Below are positions 1 to 9,380 of a stretch of 64,000 nucleotides of DNA, one piece after another. Each line of letters opens with the position of its first letter. Within the stretch, counting starts at the first letter, position 1. The translations under genes were made by a program, and so were the position numbers. The DNA is from Mycoemilia scoparia (Eukaryota > Kickxellomycota > Kickxellomycetes > Kickxellales > Kickxellaceae): positions 248,001 to 312,000 of the forward strand of contig JANBPU010000003.1 in the NCBI GenBank assembly GCA_027575805.1. The letters are read 5' to 3'. Below the pieces are notes generated by a model. The model was not told where the DNA came from and made no database searches. It saw only the letters and a list, made by a program, of their open reading frames with translations.

Positions 1-78
1 AAGCAGTTGGTAGAAGGATCAACCTCGTGGGAAAATGTTCTAGAAAAGTATCCTCTAGTTAACTCTGAATCCGAATAA
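1..78 (+). CDS. 3' end of an unidentified gene (partial)
   Basis: An open frame runs from the first base to a TAA at 76-78 and encodes 25 residues ending in LVNSESE. The window edge removes everything upstream, so no family can be named. The acidic, serine-containing tail is compatible with a protein C-terminus, and the sequence turns AT-rich immediately after the stop, as expected for a 3' untranslated region. It could also be chance open frame; that it is coding at all is only a weak inference. Confidence 0.3.
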   Translation, partial: KQLVEGSTSWENVLEKYPLVNSESE

Positions 79-567
79 ATTTTTTAGATATGGTCTGACT
101 ATTACACACCACCATATTTTCTAGTCTAATAAAGTGATTTTGAAATGTATTTATTCACCGAAAGTTTTGGATTGTCCTTTATCCTATAAGCAAGATATAA
201 TTATAAAAATATATCTTGTTCAAAAACTATTTATTTTCTTGGGAAATCAATGTGCAGTTTCGTGAGACTTTTTGTTTAAAACGTCCCAAGTTGTGTCTAT
301 ACTGGGTATTTCTTTGGACAAAAGTAGTGGGTCTTCAGGAGTTATTTGTATATAAACAAGGGCCAAAGTCCGATAACCCTTTTCTATATATGCCATACAT
401 TTGATCCCAAGTAAAAGATCATCTTATTCCTGCATAGAGGCCTTTTTGGAAAGTTCCCATAAACATTTAATGACTGAGCTATAGGTAATAAAAAATACAA
501 TAAGAGTTATGCATCTTGCATTTTCACACGTAATTGCTTTATAGTGTTTGATATCTGCCATTTAATA
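79..567. other. intergenic region upstream of IST1
   Basis: About 490 AT-rich bases between the left-edge gene tail and the IST1 start. A short open frame lies at 216-404 but has no recognisable motif and no codon bias. The region probably holds the 3' end of the first gene and the IST1 promoter; I see no clear element. Confidence 0.4.
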
Positions 568-1806
568 ATGAGGTCACCAAAAATCGAGTCAGGTAGATTG
601 AAGGTTACTTTGAGACTGGCGATTAACCGTCTCAAGCTACTCAAGGAAAAGAATCGTACAGAAAATAAGATTTTGAGGCGTACTGTTGCCAAAGAGCTTG
701 AGAGTGGCAAGGAAAGCAGTGCCAAAGTTAAGGTAAGAAAAAAAAATTCAAATTAACATCAAGTAGGGACATAGAAAATGGAGATCAAATGAATACGATG
801 GTGGGTTTGCAATTTGTAGACAGAGAAAATCATCCGAGTCGACTACTTTGTTGAGGCTCTAGACATTCTTGAAAACTATTGCGATCTTTTGGTCACCAGA
901 ATTGACCTTATTGAGTCCAAGTCCGACTGTGATGAGAATATCCTTGGAATTGTTGTGTCCATCATATACGCCTCCGCTAGGGCTTCAGTCAAAGAACTGG
1001 AAACCGTAAGTAACCTATCATCTAAATTATTTTTAAAATCTGTGTGAACTTTAATTCCAAAGTCATTCTAAACATCTTTGCTAAATGTATATGTATATTG
1101 TATAGATACGTGATTTACTAACAATGAAGTATGGACGTGATTTTGTGACAAACGCCATGGATGATAAAGACGAAATAGTGGACCCAAAGGTAGGCAATGA
1201 CTGTAGATTACTTAAGCGCCAGTATTTATCAGATGCACACGATTTGATACCGCTATACTTTTTAATTCCGAGTAGCTAAAATACAAGCTCGATATAAATC
1301 CCCCAGATGAGAAGTTTGTCAACGAGTACCTTTCAGAAATTGCCAGGGGATACAAGATCAGGTGGGGAGCCTATGGCGATTCCTTAGGTGGCGATGATGA
1401 TGGCGATAATGGCAGCGGAGGCCTTCCAGAAAAAGTCTCAAGTAAAAAGGTACTAGTGCACAGTAAACAAATATAGCAATTATTGTGAGTGTCTATGTTA
1501 ATTTCAGTACTATTAACAGCGCTTGTGTTTTAAATATTTCAAATATAGTATGACATCGAAGATGTAGAGAAAACACCTTCGAAGGATAAAGTTACAGACT
1601 CTGATAATAATGATAATGGCTCTACAGATATCCTCAATAAGCTTCCATCGACCCCACCATCAAAGGTCCCGAGAAAGGTAGCAATGTCTCAGGAGGACGC
1701 CTCGATCGAGCTGCCATCACCTAGACCAAAGGCCAAAACAGACGGGGATGATACACCAAGTTTAGATGAGCTAATGAGCCGTTTTGAGGCTTTGAAGCGG
1801 CGATAG
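568..1806 (+). CDS. IST1: IST1-like ESCRT-III regulator
   Basis: Predicted exons 568-732, 820-1005, 1106-1189, 1276-1449 and 1549-1806 give 288 aa with every junction in phase. The N-terminal half is the helical IST1 core: a basic helix with RLKLLKEKNRTENKILRR, then IIRVDYFVEALDILENYCDLL, then a helix with KYGRDF, the order seen in IST1. The C-terminus, SLDELMSRFEALKRR, fits a MIM1 motif (acidic-x-x-L-x-x-R-F-x-x-L-K), through which IST1 binds the MIT domain of the Vps4 ATPase. In other fungi IST1 tunes ESCRT-III disassembly in multivesicular-body sorting and cytokinesis. The middle (about residues 155-270) is acidic and low-complexity. The start is the first in-frame ATG that leaves a complete core; an upstream non-ATG extension is open but unneeded. 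All four introns are 86-100 bases. Confidence 0.9.
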
Positions 1807-2388
1807 AGACTCCTTTTTCTTCCAACCCTGTTGCAAGTATTTTATGTATAATTTTTACTAGATGTTTGGAACATATACATACTTGAATTGCCAAACACTT
1901 TGTTGATTATATGCAATAACACAGATGAATAAATACTATCGAGTTATATATGCGGTTGAATTTTATTACTGATCAACTACACAATGACTGTGGGTGGATC
2001 CTAGCAAAATATGCTATAATTTATAAAAATTGCAAAAGTTCTGATGTATGCAAAGAGCTTTTTCAGCGATGGTGTGAAACTGATTTTTCTCTTGAACGAA
2101 TGTATATATGTATTATTATTATTATTATTATTATTGTGATTGTGATTTGATTCTTACCTACTATTACTTATTAATCTATCTTTTGCTTGTGTATTTATGT
2201 ATTTTTATCATAGTTTTTGATGATAGTATTTGAGGGCCTTTTATGCCCAATAACTTGTGAAATAAAACCATATCAGCCAGGAACAATAATGAATCCTGAA
2301 AAGTTAAAAGCAGATGATAAGATTTATTCTTCGACTTTTTATTAATTATTGATGCGATGCAATTAAAGCCTAATGGAATGTCCAGTAA
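1807..2388. other. convergent intergenic region between IST1 and MSW1
   Basis: This stretch holds the 3' untranslated regions of two converging genes. AATAAA at about 1928-1933 is a plausible polyadenylation signal for IST1. A TAT/ATT trinucleotide run lies at 2111-2135. I see no further gene. Confidence 0.5.
2111..2135. repeat. (TAT)n microsatellite
   Basis: About eight tandem ATT/TAT units in the IST1-MSW1 intergenic region, followed by an imperfect GTGATT repeat. Confidence 0.85.
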
Positions 2389-3696
2389 CTAAGAGAGTCC
2401 TGAAGCCTTTTTCACTCTTTCCCAGTTTTTAGCAGCAATCATTGAAGCCTCCTCTTCTCCACGCAAAAGGCAGCCCATCAAGTAGTCCTCTTCTTTAATA
2501 ATCCTCTTGAGCTCCTGGCGAACCTTTCTTGTGGATTCGATAACAATATCTGTAGTCTTTTCCTTAAGCTCCTGGTTCTTTTTACCGGCAAATAGCTGTG
2601 TCACATCATTGAGCGCAGAACTTTCGGCATTGCTTGAATTCTCGGCTCTTTGATAAAATGCAGAATATATGCGCAAAAGATTGGCGACGCCAGGCCTGTT
2701 TTCTGGATCATACGTAACAGTGTCAATTGGATCGGTTACTGTCTTTCTTATTTTTGAGCGGATATCATCATCAGAATCTGTGAGCAAAATTGTTGCATTT
2801 GCAGTTTTATCCGACTTGGACATCTTTTTTGTTGGGTCTCTCAATGACATTACACGTTTGTTTGTAGCTATAAACAACCATCGAGTTCAAATCAATATTG
2901 CATTTAACTCCATTTTAGTATTTCTGGAATTTGTTGGCAAGTGCTTACTCATTAATACATCTGGCAATTGAAATAGCTTGGTTTTAAAGTGGCGGTTAGC
3001 CATATCAGCAATATCTCTGGTCAGTTCTATGTGCTGCTTCTGATCCTCTCCAACTGGGACATGCGAGGCACTGAATGTAGATGTGGGGTTAGATCAAAGT
3101 ATAGCCAACGTTATATGATGTTTATTTATCATTTTGTATGCCTGGTCAACCAACCTGTATAGAAGAATGTCTGCTGCTTGGAGAACTGGGTATGCAAACA
3201 AGCCAAGACGTAACTTGGATGTCTCCGAATTGGGGTCAGATGCTGCGTCAATCCCTGAAGATGCTGTGCCATGGTCAGATGGGTTTTTATTTTGAAGTTT
3301 TGTCTTCCACTGCGTCATCTTGTGGAGCCATCCCACCGGAGTTATGCAATTTAGCATCCAGGCCAGCTCTGTGTGAAGAGGAACAGCCGATTGACGAAAT
3401 AAGACACACCTCTCCGGATCAACACCACATGCTATGATGGAAGCAGTCATGTCCAGCGTGTTTTTCAATACAGCCTTTGGAGGCTGAGGAACAGTGAATG
3501 CATGGAGATCAGCAATGGAATATATAACTTTATCTCTGGCCTGAACAGCGTTTGTAGCACAGTCTTCTGATGGTGTTTGCCTTGTAAGCTGATCCTGGAG
3601 ACGAGCCCAGTTGGATAGAGTTCCCAGGTAATTTCCAAGATGTGGGATCCCTGTTGGCTGGATCCCAGAAAATATTCTTGTTATTTTGGTAGCCAT
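2389..3696 (-). CDS. MSW1: mitochondrial tryptophanyl-tRNA synthetase
   Basis: Exons on the minus strand are 3696-3155, 3070-2949 and 2867-2389, giving 380 aa, close to yeast Msw1. It is a class I synthetase that charges tRNA-Trp. The N-terminus carries [17 protein letters not shown], where PHLGN is the HIGH-type signature. The adenylate region has [10 protein letters not shown] then [13 protein letters not shown] across the first intron, and the KMSKS loop is intact ([10 protein letters not shown]) just after the second intron. Compact length and the bacterial/mitochondrial style of the motifs favour the mitochondrial enzyme over the cytosolic one. The short N-terminus ([11 protein letters not shown]) is a weak targeting peptide, so import is inferred from homology. 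It is transcribed divergently from the KTI13-like gene. Confidence 0.92.
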
Positions 3697-4020
3697 TTAA
3701 AGATATATTTTGAAAGGAATAGAGTCTTTTGGTGTCTGATAGGAAGCCTATATGGTGCTATTACAACAATATCCACATAGACCTAACTACGAGTCTTGAT
3801 CAACCAAAGTGCGTATAGTTATGGGGTTAGCTTGTTTCGGCTTTAAAGCTTTGGCCATAATGGTGAAATATCTTTTGAGAAATGGAAACATATTATTGCT
3901 TATGGTAAACGCATACTCATCCCCGTATCGGCCTGTAGTCCCATAGTAAACAGCAGTCCAAATCAAAGGAATTTCCCAGTGTTTTTCTGGTGCTTGTATT
4001 TCCAGCAACAATTATACACA
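3697..4020. promoter_or_regulatory. shared divergent promoter region, MSW1 and KTI13-like
   Basis: The 324 bases between two start codons pointing away from each other must contain both promoters. I see no strong TATA box or named factor site. The assignment rests on gene orientation only. Confidence 0.5.
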
Positions 4021-5292
4021 ATGACCTTGTACAAAATATTCTCCCTTGGATCGAATTCAGGCTGCCAACTGGCAGTTAACCATGACGACGATTTGTATGC
4101 TCCTACGCCAACGTTTTTCCAGAAGGATGATACCAACGATGAGGAATTGCATGATGGTGAAATAGAAGCCAATGGGCCTCCTGTGGTCATCGGAGGTGGA
4201 AATCACACATTCGTGTATGTAGAAGGGTCAACAACTTACTATGCCTGTGGATCAAACTCTTGTGGCGAGCTGGGATTAACCATTGATGAACCAAAAAGCG
4301 ACCAGCCATCACATAGGCAGGTTTGGACCAAAGGAACAGTTCCTAATGGCGAAGATTCATGCGAGATCAGAGAGAAGGTCGTCCAGATGGCTGCTGGATG
4401 GAATCATTCACTAATGTTAACTAGCTCGGGATCGGTATATTCTTGCGGAGACAACAGCTTTGGGCAATGTGGAATTGGAAACCATGCTGGGAAATGTATG
4501 AAGGAATGGGCAAAGGTTGCATTAGGCCTGGATGGCGATGATAAAGTAAAAGCCATAGCGTGTGGGATGAGACATGCTGTGGTTATTACAGAAAAGGGTA
4601 GACTATTTGGATGGGGTGCAAACAGACATGGCCAGCTTGGATTCCAAAGTAAGCCTCCGTCTCCGACTTCAGCCAGACCAAAGCGTATGGCACCTCGCTA
4701 CTGGATAGAATGGCTCCCAAAGTCCATTACAACTATAAATGGCGTATTGGGCATTTCTTGTGGAAGGCACCACACTGCCTGTGTTTTAGAGACAGATAAG
4801 ATTGCTGTTGCTGGAGACAATAAATATGGTCAAATGGGTCGCCTTGAAACGGGGTATAACAAATGCCAAAACGCCAACAATTCCCCATGGAATGAGGTTC
4901 AACTCGAGCAGAAAATTCATTATATTGTATCTGGCTGGGACCATATAATAGCCTTATTTAGACCGCCAAATGCAGGTGAACTCGGCCCATTCTCGCTAAC
5001 TGCCTGGGGTCGCTCTGATCATGGTCAACTTGGTAACCCGATACCACATAACAGCAGCATCTTGGAAGTTGCCTGTGGCTCCAACCATGCATTGGTTTTA
5101 GATGAAAAAAAACACGTATTATCATGGGGCTGGAATGAACACGGAAATTGTGGTGATAGTTCTTTAAATGATGTATTGGAACCACGAAGGGTAGATCTGC
5201 CTAGTGATTGTGAGCAACAAAAGTTGGCTCCAGTTAAAGTTGGATGCGGGTATGGCAACTCATACATAATTTGTGCTTTATTAGATAACTGA
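4021..5292 (+). CDS. KTI13: RCC1-repeat protein, Kti13/Ats1 type
   Basis: An intronless frame of 423 aa. Blades of an RCC1-like propeller are visible as repeated GxNxxGQLG-type segments: FSLGSNSGCQLAVNHDDD at the start, ACGSNSCGELG, SCGDNSFGQCG, GWGANRHGQLG, AWGRSDHGQLG and SWGWNEHGNCG near the end. The opening segment and the last one resemble the yeast Ats1/Kti13 termini (known family feature), which makes that a better match than the nuclear exchange factor RCC1. Kti13 pairs with Kti11/Dph3 and serves diphthamide synthesis on EF-2 and Elongator-dependent tRNA wobble-uridine modification. The start chosen is the ATG followed by TLYKIFSLG; an upstream in-frame non-ATG stretch reaches into the promoter. 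The protein is about 90 aa longer than yeast Kti13, mainly in insertions between blades. Confidence 0.8.
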   Translation: MTLYKIFSLGSNSGCQLAVNHDDDLYAPTPTFFQKDDTNDEELHDGEIEANGPPVVIGGGNHTFVYVEGSTTYYACGSNSCGELGLTIDEPKSDQPSHRQVWTKGTVPNGEDSCEIREKVVQMAAGWNHSLMLTSSGSVYSCGDNSFGQCGIGNHAGKCMKEWAKVALGLDGDDKVKAIACGMRHAVVITEKGRLFGWGANRHGQLGFQSKPPSPTSARPKRMAPRYWIEWLPKSITTINGVLGISCGRHHTACVLETDKIAVAGDNKYGQMGRLETGYNKCQNANNSPWNEVQLEQKIHYIVSGWDHIIALFRPPNAGELGPFSLTAWGRSDHGQLGNPIPHNSSILEVACGSNHALVLDEKKHVLSWGWNEHGNCGDSSLNDVLEPRRVDLPSDCEQQKLAPVKVGCGYGNSYIICALLDN

Positions 5293-6197
5293 CACTCTTA
5301 GTAAACAATACCCTTTTTTAAGTCCATATTACAAGACGCAATATCACTTTAGGCCAGACCAAAAGAGTACATATATGTGAATGCTGAGAGTGAGCTTTTA
5401 ATAGGGCATAAAGGCTAGGCTTTCATAAAAATAGGGGAGGGGCATGAAAGCCGACCTAAAGGTTCTTGTTAAAGACTCCACTGTTTCCAAATGAAATGCT
5501 CATTTATTGTCGGAGTTTTTTGTGCTAATTGCAGAATCTTGTATAGCCTACCAAAAGCAATGTTCCGAATTTGAGGTCCAGAACAGCTTGGAGACAAACG
5601 GCAGTATGACTTTCTATTGTGCCTGCCAGGGTAAAGAAAAAACCCTAAAGAAATTTATGCAGTCAAAAATCATTTTGTATTGGTGGTGAAAACCATAAGT
5701 GTGTAATCAAAACAACTTGTACATGTAATAATTACTTTATTTTAATAAAATGGAATATATATAAATACATTCTTCATGCCATTTTCTCATCACTTGTACT
5801 TTTAATAAACATCCATATACGTTAGAGCTACAGCGCGACACTCTAAAAGGGCTTTAGTGGAGTATTTATCTGTTATAAAAGGATATATAATAGCGTGAAG
5901 GCCTAGAGATATCGGAATTATAAATATTTCGAAAATATTTTGAGCATTAATTTTAATGTAAGTATATATTTTTGTTTTAAATGTAATTGTTATATAAAAC
6001 ACATACTCATGGGAAAATGGGTACTTGGGTGGCATGATCATAATTACAAATACAAAACAAGATGTCACAACTTGATTTTATTAAAATAAACATATCTAGA
6101 TTATTTGGTGGCTAGACACACAAGCATCTTCATACCCAGAAGGGATCAGGAGGGTAATTAGGCTTAACTCCTGGTCTATATACATATATATACCAAA
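5293..6197. other. intergenic region with a small inverted repeat
   Basis: About 900 AT-rich bases. Contains the 5418-5452 inverted repeat, AATAAA-like sequence near 5743, and short unsupported frames (for example 5507-5689). The promoter of the BTP protein should lie at its right end. No gene recognised. Confidence 0.5.
5418..5452. repeat. short inverted repeat (9-base arms)
   Basis: GGCTTTCAT at 5418-5426 is the exact reverse complement of ATGAAAGCC at 5444-5452, separated by 17 bases. It lies about 125 bases beyond the KTI13-like stop and may be a 3' end hairpin or a degraded mobile-element end. Confidence 0.5.
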
Positions 6198-7646
6198 ATG
6201 CCAGGTGTAGATGCATATCCAAATGCCCAGTCGCCTCACTACAGCACCTGCATGAAGAAATGTCTAGCAAAAATGCTGCAATCCTCAACAAGGTTTGACA
6301 AGGTTGAAGGAAAGGCATTATCCACACTAAGCGAATTGGCGTGCTTGTTTCTGTCAAAATGCGCGAGAGCTTCTAAAGAACACGGCATGTTATCCGGACG
6401 CAGCCTTCCTAATGCCTTAGATGTATTTTATGGCTGTCAATCCGAAATGAAGATAAATTGGAACGACTTAAAGATTTGGTGTGAGGAGTTGAATAGAGAT
6501 TCGGCATTAACAGCACAATACAAAGCTTATGATCATTCCAATGCCAAACAAATATCACAAAAACCACAAGTCAATGGTTCATTGAGCAACAATGAGTATG
6601 ACAAATCACTCAGTAATATCCCGCACATAATGAATGGCGATTATCCGATGGACATTGAAAGTCCAGAGCCTCTAAATTATTACCAGCATCGGATCCAAAA
6701 ATTACTTGAAAACGACGAAGATTCAGATGAACTTTTGGTACCATCTATTGACTATGAAATTCATACCCAATCTGCGAACGAGGCCCCTGAAAGCGAAATA
6801 GCAGATCATACGCCCAATGGCACTTCCAGCCACGGCGATGATAGTGACAAATGCCTCACCCCTGCAACAGAGTCTACCGCATTTGATGGCTCGGCAGCAA
6901 AAGAAAGAAGGGAGGAAGCCTTTATATTACCAAAAAACCATCCAGCAAATGCGGATGCTTCTCTGCTTCTCTTCTATCAACCTACGGGGGACTTTGAATC
7001 AACGGGAATGTCCATTGATGACCTACCAGACCAGACAAAAGACATATTCCCTTCTTCGATGAATGGCGTAAAATCAAGCACCTCAAGGAAACGCAGCGAA
7101 AATGGAGAAATTATATCAGGTGAATTTTTACCAGCAGTAGACATAATCACGGAGAACGAACGACAATGGGTCAGCACGCGGAAAAGCCAAGAGGATGATA
7201 TAATAGAACAATTTGCACAGTTTACTATTGATAACGATCCTACGGATACCAGCAACGAGAGGAGACAATCAATACCGTGGGCATCAACATGGATGACCGG
7301 CGATATGAGAGAAACGCTTTGCACGCTTACAGCAGAAGATGTCACGCCCTTGGACTCACTTTTCCTTGGCCCTACACCACGCGGTTCGAGGGGCATTCTA
7401 AGCAAGTTGGCGTCAACACTAGTTAAGGATAACTACATTCCACTTAGCGGAAAAGGCTATCATCCTGGCCCACCTGGGCTTTATCTTGGCGGGGTTACGC
7501 CTGATGGTTTACAGCAGCTATCCGAGCGGATATCAGATCTAAACTATGCAGCATCCAAGGATACGTCGTTGACCCTGGATCTAAGCTATCGCCATAAATT
7601 CAACATCCCCCACTTAAAAACAATGTTAACATCATCAACCGAGTAA
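6198..7646 (+). CDS. bromodomain-associated (BTP) histone-fold protein
   Basis: An intronless frame of 482 aa. Residues about 12-85 form a three-helix histone fold of the bromodomain-associated type: YSTCMKKCLAKMLQSS, then ALSTLSELACLFLSKCARASKEH, then SGRSLPNALDVFYG, the pattern that opens TAF3, TAF8 and Spt7-type subunits of TFIID and SAGA. Such folds pair with a second histone-fold protein (TAF10 for TAF3, TAF8 and Spt7). The rest is long, acidic and serine/threonine-rich, with a conserved-looking C-terminal block around GYHPGPPGLYLGG. I do not see the proline-rich TAF8 C-domain or a PHD finger as in TAF3, nor a bromodomain as in Spt7, so the exact subunit is open. A role in a TFIID- or SAGA-like complex is inferred from the fold alone. 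Confidence 0.65.
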   Translation: MPGVDAYPNAQSPHYSTCMKKCLAKMLQSSTRFDKVEGKALSTLSELACLFLSKCARASKEHGMLSGRSLPNALDVFYGCQSEMKINWNDLKIWCEELNRDSALTAQYKAYDHSNAKQISQKPQVNGSLSNNEYDKSLSNIPHIMNGDYPMDIESPEPLNYYQHRIQKLLENDEDSDELLVPSIDYEIHTQSANEAPESEIADHTPNGTSSHGDDSDKCLTPATESTAFDGSAAKERREEAFILPKNHPANADASLLLFYQPTGDFESTGMSIDDLPDQTKDIFPSSMNGVKSSTSRKRSENGEIISGEFLPAVDIITENERQWVSTRKSQEDDIIEQFAQFTIDNDPTDTSNERRQSIPWASTWMTGDMRETLCTLTAEDVTPLDSLFLGPTPRGSRGILSKLASTLVKDNYIPLSGKGYHPGPPGLYLGGVTPDGLQQLSERISDLNYAASKDTSLTLDLSYRHKFNIPHLKTMLTSSTE

Positions 7647-7799
7647 AAGTGATAGTCACTGCGTATTTCATATAACTAGCCATAGATTAATACCACCAAA
7701 CCCCTTTCCACTGTACAAAGTTGTTTATTCAGTTCATTGCCAGCAGCTAATATTATTGCATTTACCCTCATATCATGCCCAAAATTAAAAATGGTTACA

Positions 7800-7819
7800 A
7801 CACACACACACACACACAC
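7800..7819. repeat. (CA)n microsatellite
   Basis: About ten CA units in the short region between the converging BTP-protein and MRT4 genes. Confidence 0.85.
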
Positions 7820-7930
7820 TTAGTATAATACTATTGGTATATGTATTTGGAATAAAAGATCAATTAAATGCTGTGATTTTGAAAGCTCAGGAAGAAACTA
7901 CAATTGCACTGTGTGACACAATTAAAATGC

Positions 7931-9128
7931 TTAGTCGCTCTCCATAGCATCGTCCTTCTTTTCTGTAGATTCGACCTCAACAAACTCATCATTGTGCCAG
8001 TAGCAAAGTAGGTTTATGTGGAACTCTGCCATCTGGACCCAGAATAGCTTGAGAAGCTGGGCTTGCTCTGGTGTAAGGATTTGGCCTTGCTTGCAGATTG
8101 TATAATCAGAGTCGAGGACGATTTTGCCTTTTTTGAGAGATGTGGGCATACCAAGCTTCCGGAGTTGGGGCTCCATGTTGTTTGGGAATGATTCTTCGCT
8201 TGGGCCACGCTTTACCTCGCCAGATTCGACAACTACGTCAAAAGTGGCTCTGTTTCCTGCCCGAGCATAATCGAGTTCTCTGTACCCATCGAAATGACTG
8301 TTTTATAAAAGGGGTGGCAAGTTAGCATTGACCAAGATTTTTACAAAATTCGAATGTGTACAACATCTATTGGGGGGTGTTTCTTACCTTTTAATTTCTT
8401 TTGGTCCAGTGTTAGTGAATAGAAGTCCAACATCTCCGCTCAATCTCTAAAGTTTGGGCCATTGACAAAAATAGCTTTATGATCAATAGCTGGTTCATTG
8501 AATCCCAGCTTAAACAGTGTCGCATTGTATAGCACCTACCTCGCTGATTTTGCTGAGGTTATCTCTCAATTCTGTTTCTGAGTCATTTCCTAGTGCCTTT
8601 GCCATAACCTTGTTCTTTCCAAAGAAAAATCTGTTTGCCAAATAAGGAATTTAGATGTTAGAAGGATTTCAAGGGTACAATAGCGGCATCTTGGCTCATC
8701 TCCGATAGCTTTTGTATTCTCACCTGCTGGTTTTCATTGAGCTTCTGAGGTCTTTTAGGTAGGTATTCCTAGAGTTCTCCACAGAAAATACCCAAATGTA
8801 TCCGTAGCTTTCGACTCCTTTTTGGATCTTTTTCATAGCAGTATTCAATATTAGAATTATGTATGCCAAGATTGATGTATATTTGCATGCGTTTCAAGAG
8901 AATAACAAGCTTTTGAAGCTACTAACCTCATTTATAAGGTTCTTCTTTCCATCCAGACCTTTAGAATCGGTCTTGGTTAAGGATACTATATATCCAATAA
9001 AATCAATTATTTAGAACGTGACGATAACCAAGAAAGTCCTTGGAATAACTTCAGCAATCGATATGAATATGTCCAGGTGTAATACTAGAGGTCTGCTTAC
9101 CTATCTTCGCTCTCTTTGACCTAGGCAT
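7931..9128 (-). CDS. MRT4: mRNA turnover protein 4, ribosomal stalk P0-like assembly factor
   Basis: Six exons on the minus strand (9128-9101, 8985-8927, 8827-8724, 8630-8540, 8446-8388, 8297-7931) give 235 aa, one residue from yeast Mrt4. The start MPRSKRAKIVSLTKTDSKG is the family's basic N-terminus; GKNKVMAKALG and LSGDVGLLFTNT belong to the uL10-like domain; KLGMPTSLKKGKIVLDSDY and LTPEQAQLLKLF are the conserved C-terminal block. Mrt4 occupies the P0 site on pre-60S particles in the nucleolus and is replaced by P0 after export with help from Yvh1. The acidic tail (DEFVEVESTEKKDDAMESD) is usual. The first exon is only 28 bases. The gene starts 252 bases from the divergent kinase gene. Confidence 0.95.
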
Positions 9129-9380
9129 TTCTCTAAATGAATAACTAATGAAAAGACAAAAACTTTAGAACCAAGAAAAAAAGCAAATCTAGTCTACACT
9201 AAAGTGAAATTTTCTAAAGATCATGATCAAATTGCGAAACGCAGATCAGATCACAGACCATTAAGACACATGCTTAAGCGTCGCTGCTGCTTTCCTTTAT
9301 TTATTTTGTTCCAACCTCTAGTTTTTATATAACGCTAATAGCCAAGTTATGAAGCTTGTATTATAAACAAACCATTCGAT

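Noticed and set aside
5507..5689. Small plus-strand frame of 60 codons
   Set aside because: Lacks any recognisable motif and lies in AT-rich intergenic sequence; not distinguishable from chance.
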